Notes: generated by a model from the sequence alone, not told the origin. A stretch of DNA of 64,000 nt from Trichostrongylus colubriformis (GCA_963978905.1 OZ022256.1:41402001-41466000), one strand, 5' to 3'. Shown: positions 31,501 through 42,411, numbered from the stretch's first letter. Numbers and translations are program-made.

Positions 31501-33810
31501 GAGCTGACTTACATGATTATTATTAAGGTGAAAAAGAAAATTGTCGAAAAACTCGAAAGCAATACCAAGTTCTTTCCCAGTTTCCAGTCTTCTATTGAAA
31601 CTCCCGTTGCCTTCAGCATATCCCAGGTTCGAAATTTCTCTTCTCTTTTTTTGACATTGGTAATAACTCTTCTCAGATAGGTAATGGTAACGACGTTCTG
31701 TGGTCATTTGTCTACAAAAATCGGTCATCTCGTCAAGTATGTATTTCTGGTGCCAAGTGAGTATCTAAAATGAGCTTATTGCATTTATAACTTGAGTGTT
31801 CCTCAGTTTTGGGAAAATCACTATGAACATGACCCACTCGTAATGGGCGCTTTCTAGTCGTGATAATCCCAACCTCTAAATTATTAGAAGGTGGCACAGC
31901 GCTTGGAATCAGAGATGGAAATGTAAAAAGAAAAACAAATATCCCTCGTGAACCTGGGTTCTCATTCTTCCTTGATCGTTAAAGGCATCATTAGGGGAAA
32001 GTCGGACGAAAAGTAAAAGAAGTAGTGCATATGAAAGCCGAGATGCCTAGCAATAGGACAGTGAAGAAACAGCGGATGGAATTGGCCTAAAACCCGAGAA
32101 ATAGGACCCCCTTTCCACTGTTGATTCTCGAAGCGGACGACCTGTCCGTCAAGAGGGGAGTAGTCTGATCTAGTTTTCCATTGGCATGTTGCCAAGTAAA
32201 CACAGGGGAATTGTTTGGAAAGACGACAACATCTATTTCTTGAGTGAGTTTCACGCTAAAACTGCGAAAGCGCGCCGCAAAACCCCCGATCCTACCCCAT
32301 CTCCTCGACCGCTCTCACCCCAATCAATCGGGAATTACGTCATCGAGAGGCGGAGCCACTGAGTGGCAGAGGCGGAGCCCCTGAACGCTTCGCCGTTTTG
32401 CAGCGCTTCTACGGCTCGGAGGGGCGCTTTTTCACCGGGATTTCGCCGCAGATAGCCTTCTTAGGCCCAGGACTACCATGTGAGTGACTTCTTCTTGGGA
32501 TTTCTCCACTATTGCCTACCCCTAATGATGTCTTTAATATGATACTGAGTTGCGTAAGTGTCGAGAGAGAGAAGTGGTGAAAAACGGGGGAACGGGCGAG
32601 TATAAACGCTGAGGGTTTCCTCGTCATCAATATAAAAATTCTTCGTTCTTAAATAGAATTCTTCGCTCGTTTTTTTATACTGACAAGAACGGGTACGGCT
32701 TGGTTTTGGTCAGATATGGTAAGAGCCACTGTGACGGGCTGTGCTCTAGCCATCACATTATACAGGCCTTCATGGAACCTTCCAGTACTCCTCTCTTATC
32801 GTGAGTCACCCGTGACTGACGTTAACTACCATGTTCGGGAAGTTTGGAATTCAAAGCGACATCTCTTTGGCCGGAGGAAGCGGTCAAGCTCACTCAGCGT
32901 TGACGGGAGGGCGGGGGTGGGGTGTCGCTCCGCGGTTGGAGTGACGGAAACGTTCCTAGCGCGTTCTTTCAATGGCGATCCAGCTCGATTTTCTTTCGAC
33001 AAGCGCGGGATGTGCTTTCAACAGCACCATTCCTACATATATAAAACTTTATGTCTGTATGCTGTCTCGAAATTCGGCATCGTCTTAGGAACGGCGCAAA
33101 GAGACGAGGTCAAGTTTGGGATGGAGGGTGCGCGGGCTAATACGAATAGGGCACATCTACCGTGTGAGAGTGTGTCCTCCCTTTGTTTTTCTGCAGGGCT
33201 GAAAGAAGGGTTGATGCACGCTGTTCGCTGCGGTGAAAGGAGTTGTGTTGACGGGTCCAATTTCCTTGATACCTCGCTATGCCTTGTTTCCTGCAGCGGC
33301 ATGTCATAGACGCAGTACGTGTGCTTGTCAAACTGGTACATTTATAGGGTGCTCAGGAAGGTGGTGTTAGGCCGTCGATTTGACGCCGTCGCCGCGTGAT
33401 GGCGTCTTTGCGTAAAGTGTGAAAGCGGCTTTACCGTAGTTTGACAAGTGACGGCGGTATTTTCGACTTTCACATTCAGGGTGCCTCTGATCTCACGCGA
33501 AGAGCGAATGGGTGCTCGATTATTGTATGAGAGGATCACTCATCTAATACGAGAAGAGTCCCATATGCGATGTCTATTTCTGAAGCGAAGTCGTGATAAC
33601 GTTTTAGTATGGGTCAGTTCGGACGAAATACGATACTTCTCCTTGCCTCACTTCATCAGTTCATTTAAGGTTACTGATAAGTTCGAGCTACAGTGCGTGT
33701 TCAGTCCGTTTGTAACAGCTGTGACGGCGACCACATTGGTTGATCGCTTACTTAAGACGTTGAAATATCATGAGCAACGATATTTCATCATGCACACTCC
33801 GTCATTCTAG
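25599..33810 (+). CDS. sand-1: MON1/SAND-1, Mon1-Ccz1 complex subunit
   Basis: Ten in-phase exons give 484 residues plus stop: 25599-25694, 27211-27335, 29086-29237, 29326-29473, 30937-31078, 31132-31313, 31373-31472, 31528-31626, 31677-31756 and 33480-33810. Longin-like features match MON1 in order: KFPYQVFVLSEYGRPIF, then GHEDQLCSLFALIGVF, then VYKKKGDNYDLRRLLRGTDK, then LHPRDTHILLNLISGNSS with AQTWTPICLPNFN, and a last exon ending FELQCVFSPFVTAVTATTLV through YFIMHTPSF. MON1 with CCZ1 is the exchange factor that activates Rab7 as early endosomes mature. Intron 2 (1.75 kb), intron 4 (1.46 kb) and intron 9 (1.72 kb) are long and carry inserted elements. The first exon is the least certain because that part is poorly conserved. 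Confidence 0.9.
25987..26050. repeat. Possible deleted copy of the TA-flanked CAGTCCATTTC MITE
   Basis: CGGCCACGCCCTATCAAGCG, then CTTCGAAATGGGCTGTA, matches the right end of the MITEs at 49926-50071 and 50209-50366, with a short ATAGTCCATG at its left that could be the other end. This is either an internally deleted copy or a chance partial match. It lies in sand-1 intron 1. Confidence 0.35.
26055..26290. repeat. Repeat shared with 61500-61700
   Basis: The segment reading GAAACTAAAATTGCAAAATG and following bases resembles GAAAACTAAAATTGCTAAATG at about 61525, with similarity over roughly 70 bp on either side. The family is the inverted-end element described at 61435-61748, here without clear ends. 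Confidence 0.4.
26693..26760. repeat. Partial copy of the AAAGGCACACC element
   Basis: TTTAAAGGCACACCATGCGAT matches the left end of the element at 57702-58147. No matching right end was found, so this is a truncated copy. Confidence 0.4.
27770..28984. mobile_element. 1.2-kb element with ~100-bp inverted ends in sand-1 intron 2
   Basis: The left arm 27770-27875 pairs with the right arm 28880-28984: GTATTACCTATAAAGCCAAG and GGTAGCCGGGTCG on the left have their complements on the right, with about 85-90% identity by eye. The interior has no transposase frame and contains a complete hAT-type MITE at 28450-28680, so that MITE inserted later. Confidence 0.65.
28450..28680. mobile_element. hAT-type MITE, copy B
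   Basis: A 231-bp element with perfect 16-bp ends GGGTCAATTCAAGTCG and CGACTTGAATTGACCC, flanked by the perfect 8-bp repeat GTCATTTG at 28442-28449 and 28681-28688. The 8-bp target duplication is the hallmark of the hAT superfamily. Subterminal GACGCAA blocks and the CCTAGGCTCAGGCTAAAGG/TTAGCCTAAGCCTAGGG pair fold the interior. Confidence 0.85.
29474..30936. other. sand-1 intron 4
   Basis: 1.46 kb without exons that join in phase to the sand-1 model. It contains a short tandem copy of CAACTGGGACACT near 30350-30390. Open frames near 29738-30025 lack splice context. Confidence 0.4.
32716..33309 (+). CDS. Hypothetical 197-residue ORF inside sand-1 intron 9
   Basis: An uninterrupted ATG-to-stop frame on the sand-1 strand, within its last intron. 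It has no recognisable domain, is Cys- and Ser-rich near the end, and has a weak hydrophobic stretch at residues 8-28. A long opposite-strand frame overlaps its end. It may be a chance frame in a GC-richer patch, or a remnant of an inserted element. Confidence 0.15.
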   Translation: MVRATVTGCALAITLYRPSWNLPVLLSYRESPVTDVNYHVREVWNSKRHLFGRRKRSSSLSVDGRAGVGCRSAVGVTETFLARSFNGDPARFSFDKRGMCFQQHHSYIYKTLCLYAVSKFGIVLGTAQRDEVKFGMEGARANTNRAHLPCESVSSLCFSAGLKEGLMHAVRCGERSCVDGSNFLDTSLCLVSCSGMS

Positions 33811-33832
33811 ATTTATGAAATTTCTATGTGTA

Positions 33833-33838
33833 AATAAA
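33833..33838 (+). promoter_or_regulatory. sand-1 polyadenylation signal
   Basis: AATAAA lies 23 bases after the sand-1 TAG stop. Position and strand fit a short nematode 3' UTR. Confidence 0.6.
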
Positions 33839-33883
33839 TATGTCTTAATATTAAGGGTTAACTCCGAAGATTAAAACTACCAG

Positions 33884-34100
33884 TTGGCAGGAGGCATTGG
33901 TACAAGGCAATGCCCTAATACTGGAGGAGGTCTTTATGATAGGAAAGGTGAAATCCGCTCCAAATTTTGTGAACATTTCAACAGATTATCAACGATTTGG
34001 AAAGATTTGCCATGGAGAGCTTCCCTGTTTCAGTCACCATGTTCGACATTTTGTTGTTCAAAGAGAGCATTTGTCTTCTGAGAATTATGTACCTCATCAG
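33884..34100 (+). CDS. Unidentified exon downstream of sand-1
   Basis: Bounded by an AG acceptor (ACTACCAG) and a GT donor (CATCAG/GTGATT). It reads WQEALVQGNALILEEVFMIG, then KVKSAPNFVNISTDYQRFGK and HHVRHFVVQREHLSSENYVP. The hydrophobic-charged alternation looks coding, and a beta-sandwich (galectin-like) fold is conceivable, but I do not recognise it. It starts 74 bases after sand-1 ends, so a tightly spaced downstream gene on the same strand is possible. Confidence 0.35.
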
Positions 34101-34954
34101 GTGATTTGTGACGTGAGTCGAGGGTGAACTGCGTGAAACCGTGGTACACATTTCCGCTCCGCCTTTCAGATTCGCTCCACCCTCAAATGGGCGTGATCGC
34201 TACAGCGCATCATCTTTGAATGATAGCGATATGACAAACAGATAAGTCTACCTTCAGCAAATACGGGAAAAATGTGGATAATCTACTTGTTTTTTACGAG
34301 TTCTTTTGGTTTTTTTCTATACACCACAAATTTTCACACAGACGTGGGCGGGTCATTCCACACACAGCATTCTATATCATGAAAAAGCGGGTGATCATCA
34401 CCTCCGTTGGGCTTCATACATGTTTCGGCCATGACGCTTCATAGGTTGAAGAGGAGGGAAAACATGAATATTCAGACGTATATTCACAAATAAACAGCGA
34501 CAAAATCTTGTGTGAATACTTGGGAGACACAGAAGGAAGGAGTGCAGCGGCAATGATTTTTAAATTTGGTACACGACACTTATAAATGCAAGTAATGTCG
34601 CTAGCGAAAGGTCTTAAGTTCTCTTGACGTTTCCAATAAAGGTATCACGAACTTGCAGTGTTGACAGAGAAGTGTGCTTTGCGTGTCGTTGATATAGGGC
34701 CTTACTTTCATTTTCCAAGCTGTAGGATTGATGCAGCTGGAAGACACCTCTGCGGGTGCTATGTAAGCGCACAATTGTATCTCTCACTCGCTCACTGACA
34801 ATGCATGAAGTGAAATGGAAAAATATATACTGAAGACCGACCTTGTATACAAACTGAGTGACCAAGTGATGGTTGAGCTTGCCGAAGTGTGGATGTCAGT
34901 TTCAGAGAAAATTACCTAGGGATCCTTGACTGAGCTTTTCATGCTTCCAACAAG

Positions 34955-35073
34955 GCTTCCTTGTCAGAAGGTAAGCCGGTGAAGCAACTCATCAAGGCGC
35001 TGCCTGCGATAGGAAGTAAGTTGGAACTGGGAGACATGTTCTCTGAAGACAAACGTTCCAGTTGTGGAGAGGT
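34955..35073 (+). CDS. Unidentified exon candidate
   Basis: After an AACAAG acceptor, reads ASLSEGKPVKQLIKALPAIG, then SKLELGDMFSEDKRSSCGE before a GTGATA donor. It may belong to the same plus-strand gene as 33884-34100. A minus-strand frame overlaps it but lacks good splice sites. Confidence 0.25.
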
Positions 35074-35378
35074 GATATAAGGTGAAACTAGCATTGAAAA
35101 GCGAAAAGCGCAGCTCCGGGTCTTATTACAATCCCGCTGCACTGCGAGTCACGCATCCGCCGGGGAAGTTCGCTGTAGGGTGGAACATCCTTCGCGGCTG
35201 GCTCGTAGTTGCTCGCCGTCCACGTCTACCCAGCGGCTAGTGATGCAGAGGAGGCGAAAGCGAGGGCGAAAGGGAGTGAAGCGGAGGAATTTATGGCTTT
35301 GTTCCTTAGATTTTCGCCATTTCATCTCGTTCTTTCTGTTGTTACTCTGCTGGACACTCCTCCCTTCTATTTTCCAGT

Positions 35379-35590
35379 TATTCCACAGTCTGACAAATTT
35401 CACCCTTACGGTGCCGTTAAGTTCTCAGGTAGGGAAGATAACACTGGTAGCATATGTGCTGGGCTCATCCGGAATCGTAGATAGCGTCATTCCAGTAGGT
35501 GTTTATGTACAGTGGGAAAAGACTGTAGGAAATCATAACAAGAATTCATTTTTAAATAAAAATTTGAGATCATTTTGTAGGAAATGAGCC
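35379..35590 (+). CDS. Unidentified exon candidate with beta-rich sequence
   Basis: After a TTTTCCAG acceptor, one frame reads NFTLTVPLSSQVGKITLVAY, then VLGSSGIVDSVIPVGVYVQW. The pattern recalls the beta-sandwich around the bait region of alpha-2-macroglobulin/TEP proteins, but the match is short and from memory. A GTAGGG after TCTCAG is an alternative donor. Confidence 0.25.
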
Positions 35591-35761
35591 AACGTGATAG
35601 CTGTCTGCCGGGTGGCAATTGCCCATCGCGGATCCTCCTTCGGGGCGATAACCTAGACAGACGACACATATAACGAACGGTCACCACTCTCTCAAAAATG
35701 AGATCTGAAGCACGATAAAATGTTTCAGAATAAGATAAATTTCTTTTTTGCGCAGCAGCGC

Positions 35762-35890
35762 AGCTGAATGGCATATTTACCATAGCTTATCAGCACTCCA
35801 CACATAACATTTTAAGCTTTTGCCCATAATTCAACATACTTGCAACAACTTTTGCGTAGCGGGCTGCGGCGAAAATCAGTAGCTATCAAA
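35762..35890 (-). repeat. tRNA-derived SINE 1, partial copy
   Basis: The plus-strand text AAGCTTTTGCCCATAATTCA, CTTGCAACAA and GGGCTGCGGCGA, followed by ATCAAAAATCAA, matches the tail of the SINE copies at 36630, 53880 and 54968. The tRNA-like head is missing. Confidence 0.55.
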
Positions 35891-36303
35891 AATCAAGAAT
35901 CAAAATGTAGCAGTTCTCTTAATGGGGCATTAAATACAATCAGGTACACATCTGTTGTGGAGAATGCATGAAAGTAAGAATAAGAAAAGCGAATTGAAAT
36001 CATTCCATACTGATCCAACAATCAGGATAAAGGAGTAACCGACGATAGTCTGTGTCTTATCGTCCTTCAGAATTGCAAATAGGGGTAGTACGGTGTTCGT
36101 CAGTAACAAAAAAGTAAACTAGGTTGACAGTTAAAATTAGGCCATGCTTGCTGCATTCGATTTCCGTCATTGCAAGAATTCGCGATTATGGGAGAGGGTT
36201 CGACGAATAAGAGTTGACGAAAAATGAAAAAGGAAAGGGTCGAGAGACAACGGCATATTCGACAGATATGGAAGAAAATTCGAAAATTCTTTATGTGTCT
36301 AAC

Positions 36304-39300
36304 CTTGAAGGCCTCATCCGGCATTTCAAGATACATATTCCGATGTATTCGCACCAGCTCGTACCATTGTTTTTTGGCATCGTTCACTGAAACTTTCATT
36401 TTTGTTCCCATCGCTATTTATAATATTATGATTGCCATGTAGTGTATTTGTAGTCAGTTAGTCAGGTTTGTAGACAAGCAGATACCATTCCAAAAATGCG
36501 AGTAGATGAGATCCTTTACTTTTTATCTTGTCTTTATCTTGTCCGAATTACGGCTAACTCTAGCAAATTGCTCCTGAATTGTACGAGGTTGAGACAGCTA
36601 AGAGAGATCATGGGATTCAAAATGTACAATCCAGGGTAGTGTAATGGAGTAGCACATATGAACAGAAAGCATGGAATGTGGGTGCGAGTCCCGTCCGAGA
36701 CCAAAGTTTTTGCCCTTAACATCCCTGCAACTTCTTTCGCATCACACGCTGTGGCGCCAGGGGTGTGTGTACTTATGATTATAAATCGTTTCGCGGCGCC
36801 ATCAGTAGACCTCGCCGAAGTCGATTGCAGATCCACTCAGTATGCAGTGGGCTGGTATCGTGAAGAACCTTCGAAGATTCAGTCAGCAACCAACACAATT
36901 TGAAACTGCAATCCAGGATTCGGTACAGCAATGAGCTGCTTCACAAATTGTTCACTTTCATGGTTTAGGATGCTGAAGACCTTGGCTTGTGCCCCTTGCG
37001 ATAGAAAATTGGGACAAAGGACCCTGATGACCTCTCAGCGACTCCGATCATTGGGAAGAGTGGCTATGAAGATTACACTAATATGCGAAACAACAACATG
37101 TCGTCTAGCAATGAAAGCAGCAGAGAGCAAATGAAATTCGATGACAATGGTAAGAGTTGTCAATAAGGGTTGAATAATCAGGACAGGAAATTTGCCTGGA
37201 TGCGTTTGACGCGAGACGAAATGGTGCGAGATAGGGGCATACTATTAGGTTGTCGAGGAAGTTCTTGCCGTTTTTGCAATTTCAGCTTCGGATGATCATA
37301 ACTCGGCTCGAAGTGCATCTTCTCCCACATGATAAGCAACATTCGATTCTCTACACTCTTGACAACATTATGCATACCTGAATATTCAATTTGATAAAGG
37401 GCTGATGTGATTTATATTGCACGAAATGAAAAGAGTCGACTCCAAATCGCCATTCTTTCTGAACACACCGCTACTGAAGGAGTTGCCCAGATGTTTTGGG
37501 AAGTGGGGCATATGTAGTTAGCGCTAGATCTGATGAACATGATGGACGAGTAAGGGCCTTACCCTGCAACTGCTTCAATTAGTGGAAGAGGATTGGTGAA
37601 AAATGCGCTCGCGCATTGCTGCTCGAGGGGTCGCGCGGCACCCATTTTTTGGGTTTTTTCAAATCGAGGCTATTTGAGGTGGTCAACTAAGTTTGTTTGT
37701 TGAAGGCCAATACTTGTGGAAATCCCCTGCAAGTATGGACGCTTCCTGCCGTTTTAGTTAGAGCGATTTGATCAACTGAAAATTCAAGCAACTCGTTCTC
37801 ATTTCTGCACTTCTGAACCCAGGGACAAAGTGTTCCATCCAATGCCTCACCCCCTCCTCTTGCATTATTCACGTTTGTGGTATCCTTTCTGCGACTCGAC
37901 TGAACAAGAACTCTTGAAGTGAAGTCATCCAAAAAGTGCCATTTTCGCAGTACTTAAAAGTTTCCCTAATAATTCGCAATCCTTGTGGCATTACAAGAAA
38001 AGCATATATCCAGAGAGAGCATCTTTTTGTCTATCTAAGGAGCACAACACACGATTTGGTTCATGTTGACGCGCTTTAATATTTGAATTTATCTAGTGAA
38101 TGCGCAAATTCACAAGATAAATTCAAATATTAAAGCGCGTCAACATGAACCAAATCGTGTGTTGTGCTCCTTAGATAGACACTGGAGAGAACTTTCTGGA
38201 CAACCTAATATTTGAGTCCCGAAGCGATTACGTCTAGAATAAGGCACAGAGCACCATTATCGCTTGAGGACCTATCCAATAAGGCGTTCATAGCTCGCAC
38301 CATCGCGTCGCATGCCGGACGCCGCAACGCGGATTTTCGGTTCTAACGGCACATACCGCAATGGTAAGCTGCTGCAATAGGGTTCTAGAGGTGCTTCGGT
38401 CCGGTCTTGAAGAGGGATCAGTTGAAGCTTGTTGCTGGCACTTTTTACGATGCAATTCGCCGGTCGAAATGAAACGTTTGGCAAAAACAATATTCCCAAT
38501 CACATGTGGATACCATGATTGACCCTCTTCTCAATCTTACTTCACGATCAAACATATGACTTTGATTGGTTGATTGATTTAACTGTTCTACTTTGTTTGG
38601 GATTGGACTAAACGGTGCGGAAGAGCGTGCGTTGTTTGCATCCCTCCCCTTTCCCCCCCACCCCCTCAAAAAAAAAAAACAAAAAAACCAACCACCTTCT
38701 ACAAAAACTTGTTTCACAGTCAAAGATATGACTTGGTCTCAGACACAGTCAAAGATATGGTGGTTTCTATTCGCCTGTTTCCTTGTAACGTTTAGCTCTC
38801 CTTTCTACTACATTCACGCCCACATCCAGCAGATGCCTTTCGTAGCCGATGATTCTTGCACCTATCGCTCCCCGCCAGAAGGTATTAGTGAGCCATCATT
38901 ATTGCCGCATAGCAAGCTGGAAAGTGTCGTCCTTAGCTGCAGGCTCCTCAATCGAATCCCGCACAGACCAGTCAAGTTTAAAGAATTATCCAAGATCGAC
39001 GGTTTGTTAAAGTCGGCCTCGCTTGGATGATCAAACAAGATTGGTAGCACCTTCGCTGTTACTGTAGAGATAAGTAAGTGCATGAAGATGTCTTTACCAT
39101 TTTCAGCAAATGAGAATCTACACATTCCCAAGATCTAATTAGCGCCTATACTCCCACTGTATAAGTAAGTCATTGGATTGCTGTAATTGGTATTTTACCT
39201 GTAATTTCGAAAAGATCTGCTATAACACTCCATGCTTTATCAGGGTCGTTGGAGACATGGGCGTCATAAATTTCTGGATGAATCCGTATTGCTTCAACGA

Positions 39301-39331
39301 AATCCGGTAGCAGTTCATGGTGTAACGTCAT
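36304..39331 (-). CDS. MADF-domain protein, N-terminal part
   Basis: Two minus-strand exons join in phase: 39331-39199 (44 codons plus one base) and 36413-36304 (36 codons after completing that codon). Together they read LLPDFVEAIRIHPEIYDAHV, then WSVIADLFEIT, then VSVNDAKKQWYELVRIHRNM. This is the MADF pattern (hydrophobic helix, P-x-IYD, conserved Trp, then the K-x-x-W-x-x-L-V/R helix). MADF domains are DNA-binding myb-like modules common in nematode and insect transcriptional regulators. The ATG follows a TTTCAG acceptor directly, which suggests spliced-leader addition. The intron is 2.8 kb and carries a mariner and a SINE. Downstream exons were not identified; 36060-35990 (DDKTQTIVGYSFILIVGSVW) is a weak candidate. 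Confidence 0.5.
36630..36790 (+). repeat. tRNA-derived SINE 1, full-length-like copy
   Basis: A head resembling a tRNA: TAGTGTAATGGAGTAGCACA (A-box region), then GGGTGCGAGTCCCGTCC (B-box region), followed by the family tail AAAGTTTTTGCCCTTAACAT, CCTGCAACTTCTTTCGCA and GCTGTGGCGCC. The same head and tail occur in other copies in this window. It lies in the MADF gene intron, on the opposite strand. Confidence 0.6.
37245..38208 (-). mobile_element. Mariner-like element, decayed, minus copy
   Basis: Ends are TTAGGTTGTCGAGGAAGTTC (37245) and the complement of a TTAGGTTG...AAAGTTCT end (38208), each abutting TA. The interior matches the element at 42637-43530 (for example the stretch for CPSYSPDLAL-type transposase ends, here frame-broken on the minus strand). 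It holds a 152-bp palindrome near its 5' end. At 964 bp it is shorter than a full mariner (about 1.3 kb). Confidence 0.7.
38029..38180. repeat. 152-bp near-perfect palindrome inside the mariner
   Basis: GTCTATCTAAGGAGCACAAC at 38029 has its complement ending at 38180. The arms match base for base nearly to the centre (about 38104, ATCTAGTGAATGCGCAAATTCACAAGAT). It duplicates the element's own 5' leader in inverted orientation. Confidence 0.9.
38213..39198. other. Remainder of the MADF intron
   Basis: Frames stay open here on both strands (for example a plus-strand frame from 38727 starting MTWSQTQSKIWWFLFACFLV, signal-peptide-like, and a minus-strand frame near 39050-38865). Neither has consistent splice context, so no gene is called. 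Confidence 0.3.
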
Positions 39332-39901
39332 CTGAAATAGTGGACAATTTGTGCACTTCCGAAGTATTTCGGCTCATTATTATACGCGGTGAAAGCAGAC
39401 ATCGTGCACAGTGTGACGCACCTGTTGTGCATTGGAACTCAGACACAGACAGAAACTTGGACTCAACAGAGTCTTGAAATGGAATCTACATTTCTTTCAC
39501 CGGTGTGACTGAGTGCATGATGGTAAGCGGATCATCAAGAAATTTTACTATTCTAGCACCAATATCTTATCTTCAGTAGAGCTGGAAAAATACGTGGGGC
39601 GATCCATAAAAAATGCAACACGGTTTTCACGAGGTATCTATTCTTCAAGTGTACGTAACTTCATGCCCTTTCTTGTAAACTTAACTCAAACCCTCATTCA
39701 AAACAAGCGGTCGCATATATTTCATTCGCATTCCCTTCTCTGCTATTGCTAATCTTATAACCTTCATGTAAGTTTTTGCTGAGGGTCGCAAGGTACCATG
39801 TGGTAATGTTTTTTTCACTTTCTGGTGTCTCTCAAGCTTGCAGCTGGTTTTTTTTTTACTATTTTCCCCTGCAGTACAGAGTAAGTTGAGAGCTATTCAA
39901 C

Positions 39902-40001
39902 CTTTGACGATAAGCATTACTTATTGGAGGAATTCCGGCCTTGCTCAGCCAGCCATAGATTGGAAACTCTGTGGGATCCTGCTCTACTGGACTGTTACTA
40001 T
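39902..40001 (-). CDS. Unidentified exon candidate
   Basis: Between a TCTCGCAG acceptor and a GTTGAAT donor it reads SNSPVEQDPTEFPIYGWLSK, then AGIPPISNAYRQ. Its end phase does not fit the MADF exon at 39331, so it is either a separate gene or a missing exon intervenes. Confidence 0.3.
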
Positions 40002-41155
40002 CTGCGAGACGAAAAATGAGCCATGAAAATTGGTGGTTACACATATCAGAGTAATTGTACGCAGTTGGCCCTGATATGCCTAATCGTTGGGAATTTCATT
40101 TTTTTTGTAAAAAAATTAAGGGGCAGCACAAAATTTGTGGTACGAATTATGGATCACCTGTAAAGAATTTTTCAGTTTCAGTCCCAGGAATCAATTATAG
40201 AAAGCTGATATGGATTTTGATGGCAATATGGGTTCAAATCAATGAGAGAGTAACCGGTTCGGAGTTCATCCCCCTTTTCTTTAGGTGTTGAGGGGAAGGA
40301 ACCAGCAGTATAGCGTATGAGCCGAGTAGTTCAATTTCCAGGCAATAGGTTCACTGCCTAAAAACTGAAGCAAGTCAAGCTACGTGAAGATCGAACGAAT
40401 ACGGAATGATGCAATACCGAAATTGAAGTATATAAAGGTGTCTCTGTAAGAACTATAGGTGTGCAGACTTGACTCGGAAGAAAAGAGAGATAGAGAGTTG
40501 CGAAGTGCAAAAAAAAAACAAGTGAAAAAGGGAGAAAGGTCAATGTTCCATATTCCCCAGCGAGCCTGGTACTTAATCGCGATGGATGTCAAGGTTGGAG
40601 TGGTCGGTACTGTTCAAGATTTGGCATCCATGATGAAACCAATGTGATTAACCCCTCATGTTCAAGTCATGCCCGCGCGAGTCCCTCCTTTCTCGAGGAC
40701 GAGAGTTGATCCTTGTTCGTTACAAAGTGAGGTTTTTTGCACTCGCGACTATACTGTGCGCTATGTACTATACTATACTTACAGCCTTCAAGTCTGTATT
40801 TTAGTATCTCTACTGCATTAACAATTCTTAAATATATTTCAACACTTGGTTGTGTTTAGTTATCTGATTGTATACCTGAGTTAGCTAGTGATTAGCTGGT
40901 CAAGACAGTGTTTCTTGTTCCTCATCGACAGTTCCGACGCAAAACACAAAGCCACAATATGTATGAATCCTGCAGTTTTAGAAGATGCATGATTCTATGA
41001 ACTTCGAAGCAAATGTGCATGCGCCAGTAAAAGTAGAAATCAGTGTTATTTGTTATGTATTATAGGTCAGTCCACATCACTAATTCCCACAGCCAATATT
41101 TTTAGGAGTTGCTTCTGTAGATAAAAATAAACAGGTAAACAAAAGAAAAAGTGAG

Positions 41156-41410
41156 CGGAGGTGATGTAGGGACATGTGGCGCGCGCTCCCACTCGCATGG
41201 CGCAGGGATCAAATCTCGCATCAATGCCCGCGAAGGCACACTAACCTTCCCTCCGGGCTGCAGTATAGGTGAATTGGTACCAGGGCTTCTTTGACCATTG
41301 TTTGAGCTAAACCACACCCACCTGCAACCATGATTCCGAATAGACCTATAATGCTTGGTACATCCCAGCAACACTGGTTTGATAAACGCCAAAACTTTAT
41401 TCTTTATCCT
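41156..41410 (+). repeat. SINE 2, copy 1
   Basis: Starts GCGGAGGTGATGTAGGGACA (A-box-like) with GGGATCAAATCTCGC (B-box-like) 50 bases later, then a body shared with 54321-54583: GAATTGGTACCAGG, CCACCTGCAACCATGATTC and ACGCCAAAACTTTATTCTTT. The two pol III boxes suggest a tRNA-derived SINE. An A-rich stretch follows. Confidence 0.6.
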
Positions 41411-41699
41411 TCAAAAAAAAAACAATCTGAACAGCTTTGGATTGTTGTTCTATTGAGGGGTGTACTAAAGGCTTATCGAAGGAGAACAGTGATTTTCGTC
41501 GAAATAAGGACAGGATAGCGAAGTCGAGATTCCACTAAGAGTACACAGTTTGTCGTCGAGTTTTTCACGCCACCCGAGCCACTTCAACTACTCGACGAGG
41601 GCTTTGAGAGGACGCGGCTGGTGAGTAGTAGTGCCACCATGGGACCCGGCCAAATGTGGTTTCATAATTTTCGCGTACAAGCGATGATTTCAGATGAGA

Positions 41700-42410
41700 A
41701 GCACGAACGAGCTCTACTTTGACTTCAGAAGTAGTTTTCGAACTTGTTCGAACGCTTTACGATTTTTCTACTGTGAATCTTGAAGGCCAGTTTAGCTCCA
41801 CTGAACGTTTCCTGGTGGCGAGGAGCGAAGTTGCCCAACCAGCCTTCGTCACTTCTTTTTGTCTTCGTTTGACTTCTGTTCTCCACTTGCACTTCACTGT
41901 GTCCTTGGCAAAACCAATAGAAAAAAAAACGTTCAAGTGGTTGTAGAGGTACGTAGGGATGACAGACTTTGGCGCGATCTGAGATTCGTGTAGTGATGCG
42001 CTTTCAAGATGAACTGACTCCAACTTGTAGTCCCTCCAGTCCTCGACTGGCTTCCTTCGAAATGACTTCTTTCTTTTTGTAATATGATATATCTCAAGTA
42101 GTCACTGAAAAGCGGTAGCCTCACAGATCACACGCATCCATTAGAGAAACCAGGTGGCCAATTGATTGGGCTATAGGAGTTATTATGGAAACACGTTACA
42201 TTACTTTGAAAGATTGAGTTTCAGCAGAGTTACAAGTATTCAAAAAATGCTCAAATTTACTATTGGGAAGATACCGCGCTCCATCGCGATCGCCACGTCG
42301 CTGTTGTATAGCTACGCGGCAATCGCAGTGGAACGCATTACATGGCGTCGTTCGGTTTCTTTTCTGTCCTTCTTTTCATCCTTCATCCCTGCTGCATAAC
42401 TTGTATGACT
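41700..42410. other. Coding-like segment of unclear strand
   Basis: 41719-41946 (plus) reads TSEVVFELVRTLYDFSTVNL after an AG acceptor, and the opposite strand is also open. Too ambiguous to assign. Confidence 0.2.
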
Positions 42411-42411
42411 T

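Noticed and set aside
41757..42023. Minus-strand basic protein
   Set aside because: The plus strand is equally open over the same interval and neither has consistent splice sites; left unassigned.
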